Below are positions 22,578 through 33,562 of a stretch of 64,000 nt of DNA, one piece after another. Position numbers and translations under genes: made by a program. This DNA is from Aristolochia californica (Eukaryota > Streptophyta > Magnoliopsida > Piperales > Aristolochiaceae): contig JARWKL010000002.1 in NCBI GenBank assembly GCA_029961685.1, positions 35,060,908-35,124,907 of the forward strand. The letters are read 5' to 3'. The notes beneath the pieces were generated by a model, which searched no databases, had not been told where the DNA came from, and saw only the letters and a list, made by a program, of their open reading frames with translations. Position 1 is the stretch's first letter. Every line of letters begins with the position of its first letter.

Positions 22578-23015
22578 TGTTGGAAGATAAGCTCAAGCCC
22601 ACACGACCAATGAAGGCCCACATATCTAAGATTATTATAAGATGGGCCACACGACCAAGGAAGGCCCACAAGATGGGCTCAAACCCATAAGAATTAGGAC
22701 CCATAATGATTACCATGAGCTGACATCCTTATCACATCAGTTGGAAGATCAATGACTCACAATAGCATCTTATCTTATGGTCACGTCAAAGAAGAGTTTT
22801 AGTTTGAGTTATGTTTGTCTTTTATCTATATTGAGTTATTTAATTATATTAGGACATATCTTTAAGTGTTAGAGTTTAGGTGTAATTGGGACAAGGGTAC
22901 TTTTATTGTAATTGGACTCTACTTCCTTCTTCTATTATAAATAGAGGTTCATATACTCTGATTACAACAAGTTATTGATGTCAATGAAGTATTTCACTTT
23001 TCCATAAATTCAACA
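22578..23015 (+). repeat. Element C 3' LTR
   Basis: 438 bp, TGTTGGAAGATAAGC to AAATTCAACA, right after the polypurine tract. About 14 bp longer than the 5' LTR, largely through a GAGCTGACATCC-type insertion. Confidence 0.8.
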
Positions 23016-24050
23016 CTCATACGGGCAGGATTTTACAGATGCTCTGGAGATCACTCGGTTTTTATTAAAAACACACCTAGAGGCAAGGTAATTCTGGCAG
23101 TATATGTTGATGATATCATTTTAACTGAGAGTGATTCAATGGGCATCCAAGAAACAAAAGAAAAAATATGTGCAGAATTCAAGACAGGATCTTGGACTAC
23201 TCAAATATTTTCTAAGTATTAAAGTATTGCAATCCGAACATGGGATTATACTATCCTAAAGGAAGTATGCCCTTGATCTGCTGGAGGAGACAAGAATGCT
23301 AGGATGCAAACCAAGAGACACTCCTATGGACTCAAATACAAAATTATATGCAGATACTAGTAAAGTGTAGACATCGTAAAATATCAGAGATTAGTGGGAA
23401 GACTTATTTACGTGTGTAACAAAGGCCGGATATATCGTATGTAGTAAGTGTGGTGAGTCAATACATGCACAAACCACAACTTTGTCATTCACAAGCACTT
23501 GAAAGGATATTATGATATCTGAAAGGAGCACCAGGAAGAGGGCTTCTCTATAAAAATCATGGTCACTTCAATATCGAAGGATTCTCAAATGTAGACTGGG
23601 CAGGATCGCCGGATGACAAGAAATCTACTTCAGGATTTTGTATGATAGTTGGAGGAAATTTGGTTATTTGGAGAAGCAAGAAGCAAAATGTTGTAGCACG
23701 GTCTAGTGCAGAAACAGAATACAGAGTCATGACACACACTGTTAGTGAACTCTTATGGATAAGATATCTTCTCAGTGAATTGGGATTCTACAAAGTAGCT
23801 TTGATGGATCTATATTGTGATAATCAACCAGCAATACACATTACATCAAATCCAATCTTCTATGAAAGAACAAAACATATTGAAGTGGACTGGCATTTTA
23901 TACGAGAAAAGTTTCAAGCATGCCTTTTATCTCTAAAGCATATATGATTACAAATTCAAGTTGCAGACATTCTCACTAAACTAGTCACTCATAAAATTTC
24001 GTCCACCTTCTGCAGCAAGCTAGGCATCTACGATGTTTTTTACCCCCAGC
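23016..24050 (+). pseudogene. Copia RT C-terminus and RNase H, right part of the interrupted copy
   Basis: Continues the RT broken at 20449: AVYVDDIILTESD near 23100, PRDTPMDSNTKLYA, then RNase H (DWAGSPDDKKSTSGFC, LVIWRSKKQNVVARSS, YCDNQPAIHI, HIEVDWHFIREKF). Several frame breaks between 23180 and 23470 and a stop at 23948. A polypurine tract and LTR-B follow. Confidence 0.75.
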
Positions 24051-24061
24051 TTGAGGGGGAA

Positions 24062-24668
24062 TATTACAATGTGGGATCCACCATGGTTCACGAGCTGGTG
24101 GGACCCACTATCAGGATGTGGTATGCCTAGAAGAGTCCTCACCCAAGCAAGCACGAGTTAAGAGATAAAAGGCACAAGCTGGAATAAGTTAGAAGAGTTG
24201 AAGATCAAGTGGGACCCACAAAGATACCACGAGCTAGTAATCTTATCAATATGAGATGGAAGATCATGTGGGACCCACAAAGATAAGACCACGAGCCAGC
24301 CTCCTCTCTTATCTCCACGTGATTGAAGAAGAGTTGGAGTTCAAGTTATATTAGACCTCTAGTGGATTGTGTTATCTTTTCATAATAGAATTATCTTAGA
24401 GAGTTAGAGTTGGAATGTAATTAGGAGACTTAAAGGTTGATTGTATAAGGACTCTATCACTTCTTCTACTATAAATAGAGGTATTGTATTTCAAAATTAA
24501 TCAAGTTCTACAATTCTTTCTTGAGTAAATCTCTCTCTCTTTGCTTGCGCACACCTTTCTTCTCTTCTTCTTCTCTTCACTCTACCCAAGATCTTTCTTC
24601 CCCTTTCCTTTTTCTTTTTTCTCTCTTCTCTTGCTCAGAATATTGGAAAAGGGATCCTAAATTTAACA
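24062..24668 (+). repeat. LTR-B, complete (3' LTR of the interrupted copy)
   Basis: 607 bp, first bases mutated (TATTACAATG), ending CCTAAATTTAACA. Same length as the LTRs at 16322 and 51052. Confidence 0.85.
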
Positions 24669-26200
24669 GAAATTGAGGAGAAAAGAGAAGGAAAGTAAAA
24701 GGGAAGAAGAGGGAAGAGGATGGGAAAAAGGAATAAGGTGGAAAAAAAGAGAGAAAAGGGAGTAAAAGAGAAAGAGGAGAAAATAAGAGAGAAAATAAGG
24801 GAAAAAATAAAAAAGGAAAACATAAAAGGAATAAGGGGGGAAATAAAAAATAATGAGAAAAAGATTAAGGAAAAAGGAATAACAAGAAAATTAAAAAAAA
24901 TATAAATATAAAAGGATAAATAAATAAAAATAGACAAATAGATAAATATTAAAGACAAAATAATAAAAAGGAAAAATATTTAAAAAATTAAAATATAAAA
25001 TAACGGGAAATAAATTAATTAATTATTAAAAATCAGGGAAATGAAAAGAAAACGAACAATATAATTAATCGTACTAAAAAAATTAATGTATCAATTAATT
25101 AATTCATTATATAATTATAATGTGCTCAATTAATTAGTTAATTAAGTAATTACTACATGTTTCACAAAATAATTTATTCGTTATTACATTAAATGGGTCA
25201 ATTAATCAATTAATTATCACGAATCATCACGTAATTAATTTTTTACCTAATTAAAAATTATTCAATTATTAAATAAATTAATTACTAATTAATTAACTAG
25301 TATTAGTTGCGATCAAATAGTATATGATTCTTGTTATTTGCATTGACTGCATTAATTCTACTAACAAAATTAATTGAATCAAATAATTAGATAATTTTAA
25401 AATTATAATATGTTCAATTAACTAGTTAATTCTATTAACCAAATTAATTGAATCCAATAACTTGTTAATAGTATATGATTCTTGTTGTTTGCATTCACTC
25501 CATTAATTCTATTAACCAAATTAATTAAATCCAATAACTAGTTAATAGTATAACTAGAATTTGTTTAATTAACTAACAAATTAATTAATTAATTACTACT
25601 TGTTCCATTAAATTATTGATTAGTTATTTCATTACAAATCATTAGGTATTTAATTATTTTTTACCTAATAAGTAATTATTCAATTAGTAAATGTATTAAT
25701 TACTAATTAATTAACGAGAATTGGTTGCAATGAAATAGTATATCATTTTGGTTGTTTGAATCGACTCCATTAATTCTACTAACAAAATTAATTGAATCAA
25801 ATAATTAGATAATAATAAAATTATAATATGTTCAATTAATTATTTAATTAAGTACCTAATTTTTAATTATTCAATTAATTAATGTATTTAATGCTAATTA
25901 ATTAACTAATATTATAGCTCTGATCAAATAGTTTTGTATTACAACAAGGTTATTTGGTTTGTTAATACAAGAATTAGTTATATAATTCGACTTTATTAAG
26001 TTTTATTGATTAATTATTCACTAATTAATAGGTAATTATTAATAAAAGAATTTCATAATTCTCTGGGATAAATATTATTTTCCAGGTTATTTAGTTGAGT
26101 TTCATTCCTCTACCCAAGGACAAATGGAAAGAGAAAAAAAGTATGAAATAAAAAAGAAAGAGGAAAAAGTACAGAAAAATTAAATAAAAATATTTTCCAA
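24669..26200. repeat. Y block and rearranged X block, copy 4
   Basis: Purine-rich Y to about 25010, then ATTAATTA-type DNA in which the GAATCCAATAACTAGTTAATAGT segment is repeated (near 25440 and 25530). X markers follow, with an internal deletion at about 26040. No gene. Confidence 0.65.
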
Positions 26201-26484
26201 CAAATTGAAAATTTATTTGTGAAGGTTTTAAGAGTTTTTACAATGAATTTGGTAAAATTCATTTGGAGAGGTTTTTTTCGAGATGGAGGAAAATTCACGA
26301 GAAGAGATCTCCCAACGAATTTTTAAATTCACTTGGAGAAACTTTACTTCTCCCAATTAATTTCAGATTCGCTAGCAAAAGTCCACTTTTGCTAGCAAAT
26401 TTGTGTGAGCATCATATTGAGGAGCAGGATTGTAAGATGAAGAACTTTGAGATGACTATGTTATGGTTCTTTCAACAAATGTAG
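26201..26484 (+). repeat. CACTA-type subterminal remnant joined to a coiled-coil-like coding scrap
   Basis: GAATTTTTAAATTCACTTGG, TTTCAGATTCGCTAGCAAAAG and TTTGCTAGCAAATTT match 47160-47260, but the terminal CTTGTAGTG present there is missing here. From about 26405 a short frame reads IEEQDCKMKNFEM, homologous to 47335-47385. It is probably a fragment of a transposon protein; the family is not certain. Confidence 0.45.
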
Positions 26485-26564
26485 ACTAAGAGGCAGTCAC
26501 CCCTACTTTTTCGTATATTTTTAATTTATTTTTATAATTATAGTTTTTTTCTATTTTTAAAATT
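26485..26564. other. AT-rich spacer at the left edge of duplication copy 2
   Basis: T-rich sequence with no gene. Homology with the window start begins at TTTTGGTGTAATC (26565, matching position 7). Confidence 0.5.
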
Positions 26565-26695
26565 TTTTGGTGTAATCTATAAAAAAAATTGGGATTTTAT
26601 TTTATCTTATTTTATATATATTTAAATCTTATATTAATTAATTTTTAATAAATTTATTCATTAAATACGAAAAAATATGTAGAGAGGTTGCATCT

Positions 26696-27046
26696 CTACC
26701 AACGAATTTATGAAATTCGTTAGCAAAGGATATATTACATAATGGGACCTCCGCCAACAAAAATGTGAAGTTTGCTCGGTAGGGGTTGGACTCTCTATCG
26801 TTCGCAGGCAATGAAATTAAAAAAAATTCAGTTGCAAGGATTCGACTTCTGTGAGTGAATTTGGGAATTCAGTGATTATTGGTTTTACATGGTGATTAAC
26901 TTTACATGTTGAAGTTGCCATAGCGAGCGAGGAAGTTCTTTGAACCTGCTATCGGTGGCTGAGGAATCAATAACTTTAAAATTATTTCTTTGATTGCCCA
27001 TTCCGCCATCCCTTCAGGTTTTACTTAGCAATGACTAGGTCGGGAA
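26696..27046. repeat. R repeat, copy R3 (upstream of CYP79 copy 2)
   Basis: 351 bp, single copy at this locus and continuous with the P450 promoter. It represents the unoccupied arrangement with no Copia insertion. Confidence 0.85.
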
Positions 27047-27253
27047 TCCATAAACTAAGCATAAAGGTCACATTCCGCACCTTCCCCACACGCTCTCGCA
27101 CTCCACATCTTTTACCCAGGAGCCGCCTCTCGCCCATCGGCACCGTGAATCGGCCAAGAGTCCGCAGTGTCACCTGGTCACGTCACGTCAAGCACCTTGA
27201 TTTCCTAGCTGCTTCCCCCCGTCTCTCGAGAAAACCATCACAATGGTTTCAAA

Positions 27254-27260
27254 TATATAA
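27254..27260 (+). promoter_or_regulatory. TATA box of CYP79 copy 2
   Basis: TATATAA, 65-71 bp upstream of the start codon, same context as copy 1. Confidence 0.65.
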
Positions 27261-27324
27261 GGAAACTAACCTCCTCTCTCACTACTCACCCCCTCTTGCG
27301 CTTCTGTACCGATACTAGTCCCCC

Positions 27325-29183
27325 ATGGCCCAAGTGTTGGCCATGAAGAACAACACCTCTGCAGCTCTCCCCACCTCCTTCCTCACCCTCACATGGGGCA
27401 CTTCCTCCGACGTCCTCACCAGCGGCATCACCGCTGGTTTACTGCCTACGCTTCCCACCACCGGCCTCATCTTAGTTGCTTCTTTTCTCTTCGTCCTCTT
27501 GCTGTTTAGATCTGATAACTTGAAGAAGAGCAAGTCAGTAATTGAGCTTCCGCCAGGACCGGCTCCTTGGCCATTTCTTGGTAACCTTCCGGAGATCTTC
27601 TTCAACAGGCCGGCGTTCCGGTGGATCTTGGGACTCATGAAGGATATGAACACAAACATTGCATGCGTCAGGCTTGGGAATGTGCATGTGGTGCCCGTCA
27701 CTTGTCCTGAGATAGCTCGGGAGTTTCTGAAAAAGCAGGACGCAATCTTTGCGTCCAGGCCGCTCACAATGGGAACGGAGTATTCCAGCCGGGGCTATCT
27801 CTCCATTGCAGTGACACCATGGGGAGACCAGTGGAAGAAGATGAGGAGGGTCGTGGCATCAGAGATCATGAGCCCCGCCAGACTCCGGTGGCTCCATGAT
27901 AAAAGAACCGAGGAGGCTGATAACCTCGTCAGATACGTTTACAGCCAGTGCAAATCCTCCGAGGAGGGTGCAGTTGTGGATGTTAGGGAAGTAGTGAGGC
28001 AATATAGTGGCAATGTGATCAGGAAAATGATGTTCAACAAGAGATACTTTGGGAAGGGGAGGGAAGATGGAGGGCCCGGAATGGAGGAAGTGGAGCACGT
28101 CGATGCACTCTTCACTGTGCTCTCCCATGTCTATGCTTTCTGCGTCTCCGATTATATGCCTTGTTTGAGGTGGTTGGATTTGAATGGGCATGAGAAGACC
28201 ATGAAGAAGGCCATCCAGATAGTGAACAAGTACCACGATAAGGTAATTGGGCAAAGAATAAAAGATTGGAGGATTGGACTGAAAAAGGAGCCTGAGGATT
28301 ATCTTGATGTTCTCATCTCCGTAAAAGACTGCAGTGGGAAACCTTTGCTTACGACGGAAGAAATCAAAGCACAAACAGCGGTAAGTTAGCCAGAACTGAA
28401 GAACCGTATTTGTTTCTGTTATAAATCAATTTTGTTCACATTATCGTGAAAGACACGCCACTCATCCTTCTTCAAATAAGTAGCATAACTCTGGAAATTC
28501 AAAACCTGGTTAAACAGAAGAGTTTCTAACGCGTGCTTAATTTGTTGAACTTTCAGGACTTGATCTACGCAGCAGTAGACAACCCATCAAACGCAGTTGA
28601 ATGGGCCCTGGCAGAGATGCTGAACGAGCCGGACATGCTTCGCAAAGCGGTGGAGGAAGTAGACCGGGTGGTGGGGAAAGACAGGCTGGTTCAAGAGTCA
28701 GACTTTCTACAGCTGAACTACGTGAAGGCCTGCGCTCGGGAAGCATTCCGTCTCCACCCTATTGCCCCCTTCAACCTTCCGCATGTCTCCAGCTGCGACG
28801 CCACTGTCGCCGGCTACTTCATACCCAAGGGTACCCACGTTCTGCTAAGCCGAATAGGCCTAGGAAGGAACCCCAAGGTTTGGGATGACCCGCTCAAGTT
28901 CAGGCCGGAGCGTCACATGGGTTCCGCCGAGGTGGATCTGCTGGAGACGGAGCTCCGGTTCATCTCCTTCAGCACCGGGCGCAGAGGTTGCATGGGTGCT
29001 CCCCTCGGCACCGCCATGACCGTCATGCTTCTGGCCAGACTTCTCCAAGGCTTCAACTGGAGCGCGCCGGCCGGCACGTCAAGCATTGATCTCTCGGAGT
29101 CCCCAAATGATCTCTTCCTGGCCAAGGCTCTGCTGGCTCAAACTAAACCTCGGCTGGCTGCACACCTCTATACACCCCACTAG
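27325..29183 (+). CDS. CYP79: CYP79-family cytochrome P450 (amino acid N-hydroxylase), copy 2
   Basis: Exons 27325-28380 and 28557-29183 encode 560 residues with every landmark of copy 1: anchor, LPPGP hinge, NPSN I-helix, ExxR, PERH and FSTGRRGC with Cys497. Against copy 1 there are 8 nonsynonymous base changes in 7 codons and 6 synonymous ones. At residues 90 (Glu, GNLPE), 147 (Leu, SRPLTM) and 208 (Gln) this copy carries what I recall as the usual CYP79 residue, whereas at 326 it has Tyr where Leu is usual. Residue 147 lies in the B-C loop that contributes to substrate recognition in P450s. Expected to be an ER enzyme making an aldoxime; the substrate is unknown. The frame is intact and the gene probably functional. 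Confidence 0.95.
28381..28556 (+). other. Intron of CYP79 copy 2
   Basis: 176 bp, GTAAGT to TTTCAG, phase 0, nearly identical to the copy 1 intron. Confidence 0.9.
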
Positions 29184-29802
29184 AGTGGGTGAGAGCATTT
29201 CTTTTGACGATTTTTAACTACGTATATATATATGTTATATGTTATAAATAGATTAATTGTCTCTTTCTTTGCTTGCATTGGTGGAGAATAAGAGAGGACG
29301 AACATTTGTGGGGGGAAATGGGAAGTGATTTTATTTTTATTTTTGGCAATTATGCTCATTTAATTCTGTTTATTTCATTGAAATTTTTAATAAATGTAGT
29401 ACTTATAAGGATGGATCGTCGATTTGTGTTGGTGGAATTAAAATAAGTCCTAGCGCCCCAAGTTCCAACATAGATGAAATATGCTTGGATGCTGCCTTGT
29501 TAGTAATGATCCCAATTCCCATATAGTCAATGGTGAATTTAGTGGACCAAGCATCTCCTCTAGTGTACAACCCATTTTTTTTTTAAAAATAATAACACAA
29601 ATAACCAATTTTTCAACTTAATATCACAAATACCTAATTTTGACCGATCTACTGCACATGTACACAGTCAAAGGTGACATGTAAGCTTTCACCACTGGTA
29701 TTTGGCATCAACGTACATTCTTCATCTGGTATTTGGCATCAACGTCTCGGGCATCCTTCAAATAAAGTATCTATTTCATTTATTTATTTTTAATAAAAAC
29801 TC
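29184..29802 (+). other. 3' flank of CYP79 copy 2, no further gene
   Basis: Same content as 6687-7304: TA run, candidate AATAAA near 29391, and the duplicated CTGGTATTTGGCATCAACGT. No coding sequence is seen. Confidence 0.6.
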
Positions 29803-31167
29803 TTGTAGTTCAAACAATTGTACGATTTTCCCTTAGCTAAACAGACTAGATTGTCATTTTCTTTGAGCATAATCTCTAGTAAATCATCTTTTGAAATATT
29901 GCATGTTGATACCTGGGGAGTTACCAAATTATATTTATTTCTAGGCCCCAATATTTCTTCGCCATAGTTGATGATTTTACTAGATGCACATGAATTTATT
30001 TGATGCACCACAAATCTGAAACTCAAACTCACCTGACTAATTTCATTAGCATAGTAGAAACCCAATTTTCTTCCAAGGTGAAAATTGTGCATAGTGATAA
30101 TGACTCTGAATTTATTCTTGCGACTAACTACTTGTCCAAATGCATTGTCCACTAAACAAGTTGTGTTCTCTCTTCACAATAGAACGGGGTAGCACAACGT
30201 AAACATTAATACCTGCTAAACATGGTCCGAGCCTTGCTTTTCCAAGCCTATCTTCCTAAAAGATTTTAGGGGAATGCCATTATTAACTATTACTTATCTA
30301 AAAAATTAGACACTTGCCGCAATTTTGCAAGGTAAAACACGTTATGAGTAATTATTTAATATTGTACCCAATTATTCACATTTATGAGTATTTGGATGTT
30401 TGTGTTTTTCCTCCAGTCATGCTCACAAACCATCAAAATTTGATGTGCATGCAATCTGTTACATTTTTCTTTGGTACCCTAAGGATATAGAGTATATGAT
30501 CTTGAAATACATAGAGTGTTTGTCTCCCGAGATGTTACTTTCTTTGAAAAAAGAATTCTCTCTTAAACACATTTCCGCTGAAAATAGGACTCCATGATTC
30601 TTTCACCCATAACATCTAGCTTTTATGATGACCCTATACCAAACTCACCTACTCAGTCAGAAAGTCATGAAATTTTAAATGTTGATAATGCTTCTTCCCT
30701 TAACATACATTCTCCCACTTCCTTGCAACCCTGTGCTCATCGCCTATCTACCAGACCAATTAAGTGATTCGACTTCCTTCAAAATTTTCATGTGGAAGCG
30801 ACCCTACTGTCATGACTTGAACAATCATCTGCTTCTGGTGTGGTCACAATATCAAGTATACCTTATGAACTCTCTCAAGTGTTTTCTTATACCCAGTTAT
30901 CCTACTCTCATAAAGCTTTTTCCAATTCATTAACCATTACCAAAGAACCAACTGGTTTCTTACAGGCCAATCAAAGTGAAGCTAGAGGATCCTAAATGGC
31001 ATCAAACCATGCATGATGAAATTCAAGCATTACAAGCTAATCACATATGGACACTTATCTCTCTTCCACCTGGTAAGAAACTCGTTGGATGTAAATGGGT
31101 ATACAAAGTGAAGCTCTAGTCTGATGGCACCACGAGCATTTGCCCTAGTTGCCAAGCTGGTTACTAT
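29803..31167 (+). pseudogene. Old Copia pol, copy 2
   Basis: Same integrase-to-RT remnant as 7305-8670 with the same lesions plus a few private ones. It is interrupted after TTACTAT (31167) by the TIR element and resumes at 32386. Confidence 0.8.
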
Positions 31168-32382
31168 GGGGCGGTTAGTCCACAATGAACTTGAAATGAA
31201 GTGAAGATTTCAATTCTTCTTAAATGAATTGATTCAACTTCAACTCATCCTAGGGTGTTAGTATAGACGAGTTCAAGTCCACTGGAAAACAAATTCCAGT
31301 GTCAGTTGCCCAAAATGAAAAATATGATATAAACAAGAGAATGAGTAATTTTTTGTAATATACTTAACTAGAACATATGCCGAAATAGATAATTAACCAA
31401 AATAAGCATGGTTACTACACTTATAAGTGGTTTAATGTGTAGTATTAAAATATATTAATAAAATAATTAATGAAATATTATATTATATTACTTAATGATT
31501 ATAGTTTATTATAAATTAATATAATAATTACGTGTGATTAGAATAAATTATAAAAAAAATTAAATTAAAAAATAACATAAGCTAATATAATAAATAAATA
31601 AATTATTTTTTTAATAACATAAGATATATTTTAACATTAAAAACCACTAATTTAATATAGTAATAAAAAAATAATATAATAAATAAATAAATATATTAGT
31701 TGATCAATAACATAATATATTTTTACGTATTATTAATTAATAATATATTATCACAAAATTTAAAACCATTGGTTTAATTAATTACAGCAATGGGATAATT
31801 AAACCAAAAAATATTATCAAATATTTATTTTAATAATATTTTAATCATGACTATTAAATCACTAATTTAATACAGTAATTATAAAATGAATATATTGAAT
31901 AAAAAAATAATTATTTTATAAAAAAATATGTATAAATTTTTATTTTTATGACGCTGGTTTAATTTTTCCTAACTTAGGTCTTCGTCTTCCTCACGGCGCA
32001 CGTCGTCTTCCTCAGTGTCTGTAAGAGACTATGACGGTCCAGAGGGCAACGGCGACGGAGGCGACACTCCGACGGTACACCAAGAGGGAGAAGAGAGGGA
32101 GGCCGGGAGGGAGAGGAAGGCCGAGGGAAAGGGAAATGAGGGTTTTTTTTTTGTTCGAGGGGGGGGGGGGGGGGGGGGGGGGGGGAGGGGGAAACGTGGG
32201 ACACGCGATTCATTAAGATGATTCACAAAATAGGTCTGACTCTGATTTCCCTCATTTTTGCCTGATTGAATTACCTTACATGTTTCAAATGAACTGGAAA
32301 TCATTCTACACTAACAACTTAATCTAATGAACTGAGTAATACTGGAGTAATTAGTGTTCAATTCATTTTGGACTACTCTCCC
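31168..32382. mobile_element. TIR DNA element (1,215 bp) with an empty site elsewhere in the window
   Basis: Left end GGGGCGGTTAGTCCACAATG; the reverse complement of the right end reads GGGAGAGTAGTCCAAAATG. These are imperfect terminal inverted repeats of about 28 bp. It is flanked by TAT on both sides (31165-31167 and 32383-32385). The third copy of this locus reads GTTACTATATGTG at 54495-54507 with a single TAT and no insert, so the element boundaries are fixed by an empty site. Inside are AT-rich DNA, then a GC-rich segment (31980-32215). No transposase is seen. The superfamily is uncertain: a 3-bp duplication suggests PIF/Harbinger-like or CACTA-like, but TAT is not the usual TWA. Confidence 0.75.
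31980..32215. other. GC-rich insert within the TIR element, including a 27-base G run
   Basis: Sharply GC-rich compared with the AT-rich rest of the element. It includes G27 at 32159-32185, then A, then G5, preceded by a T-run. Open frames exist on both strands but are low complexity (Pro/Gly/Arg). It may be a captured genic or promoter fragment; the origin is not recognised. Confidence 0.5.
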
Positions 32383-32451
32383 TATATGTGTTCTACTGAG
32401 TGTTTTTGCTATTCAAGGATGTCATCTTCACCAACTCGATGTCAATAATGC
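32383..32451 (+). pseudogene. Old Copia RT fragment left of the Copia-A insertion
   Basis: Reads a Copia RT motif, GCHLHQLDVNNA, and is broken exactly at NNA by the LTR starting at 32452. The continuation [13 protein letters not shown] is at 40566. Confidence 0.8.
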
Positions 32452-33058
32452 TGTTACAATGTGGGACCCACCATGGCCCCTACAAGTTGGTGGGACCCAC
32501 CATGAGGTCGAGAGGTGTCAACAAGAGTCCTTATACAAAGTGGCTCTAGCTAAGAGATAAGGAACATGTGTTGGAATTAAATAGAAGATTTGAAGATCAA
32601 GTGAGATCCAAAAAGATACTAGGAGCTGGTATCTCTATCTACATGAGATGGAAGATCATGTGGGACCCACAAGATAAGACCAAGAGCTGGCTCTCTAGCT
32701 TGATTCTCGTCCTTAAAGAAGGTGTTTGTAGTTGAGTTAAATTAGTCTCTTAAATAGATAATGTAATCTTATTATAATAGACTTACCTTAGAGAGTTCTA
32801 GTTGGAATGTAATTAGGAGTCCTAAGGTTAGTTGTACATGGACTCGATCACCTCCTCAACTATAAATAGAGGTGATTGTAACTCGGAATTATTCAAGCAA
32901 GATACTTCTTTTTTTTCTCCTCTCTTGTGTGAAGTTCTCTCTCTCTAATCTCTCTTATTTTCCTTCTCTTATTTCTCTACCCGAGAGCTTTTTTTTAATC
33001 TTTTTTATTTCTCTCTCCCCTTGCTCGAGGTATTATTCATGGGGTCCTAAATTCAACA
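32452..33058 (+). repeat. Copia-A 5' LTR, complete
   Basis: 607 bp, TGTTACAATG to AATTCAACA, with TATAAATAGAGG (32861) as likely core promoter. It is followed directly by TGGTATCAGAGC (33059). It shares its first ~40 bp and overall plan with LTR-B but differs clearly in the 3' half. Confidence 0.9.
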
Positions 33059-33562
33059 TGGTATCAGAGCTACCAATTTTGGATCCCCATTATGCTCTAT
33101 GAAGATATGATTAAAAACTGCTCATAGAAGGCTCCTTATGAAGCAAGATTGAAGCTCATGAGATAAGTATTTATTTCTCATATTATTAAATTTATGGTAT
33201 TGGTTTTTGGTATTAAGAGATGTTTTATAGATGTCCTTATGCATGTTTTCATCTTATGAAAATGTGAGAATATTTGCATCTTGGATTATCTTTGATTAGA
33301 AGAGATTATCAAGGTAGTTTTTATCGGTTCGCACAATACTGTGATCGAGACCAGTGCTTATTGGAATTTTTTTATAAATTTGTGGGAAAAAGATTTTGGG
33401 ATAAATAAGGATCATATTGAGCCTTTAATGAGTCATTATCCATTAAAATTATTTACTTAGCTTTTATGCTATGCATCTCCATTAACCAAGTTGGTTAAAG
33501 CCTTCCACTTGGTCATATTTTGATTACTTGATTAGAGAACTATTTTACTTGATTTGTCTACT
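33059..33562 (+). other. Copia-A PBS and leader
   Basis: PBS TGGTATCAGAGCTACC at 33059, then about 490 bp of non-coding leader up to the first gag ATG (33563). The same leader is at 55179-55680 in copy 3. Confidence 0.7.

Larger units (their letters stand above)
20450..23015 (+). mobile_element. Element C: 2.6-kb non-autonomous LTR retrotransposon nested in Copia RT
   Basis: Two similar LTRs (20450-20873 and 22578-23015) flank about 1.7 kb. PBS TGGTATCAGAGCAGG follows the left LTR; polypurine tract CTTGAGGGGGAG precedes the right LTR. No pol domain is recognisable. The interior holds a 193-bp tandem duplication (about 21110-21490) and a stretch near 21530-21800 matching the reverse strand of 43240-43560, the gag leader of a Copia. 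It therefore looks like a deletion derivative of a Copia family. Flanking Copia RT reads on across it (FSEAL, then IRAGFYRCSGDHS). A clean target site duplication is not visible. Confidence 0.8.
26565..31805. repeat. Segmental duplication block, copy 2 (carries CYP79 copy 2)
   Basis: Collinear with block 1 but without Copia-1. It keeps the right part of the TIR element, the old Copia RT junction and the Copia-A LTR that block 1 lost. Small indels (for example about 20 bp in R, 24 bp in the promoter, 1 bp in the intron) show that the two copies have diverged independently. Confidence 0.9.

Noticed and set aside
24635..24958. 107-codon Phe/Ser/Ile-rich frame and the Lys/Glu-rich frame opposite it
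   Set aside because: Low-complexity translation of the purine-rich Y block; the same happens at every Y block.
31974..32304. Proline-rich and glycine-rich frames over the G27 run
   Set aside because: Produced by the homopolymer and GC-rich repeat; the frame depends on the uncertain run length.
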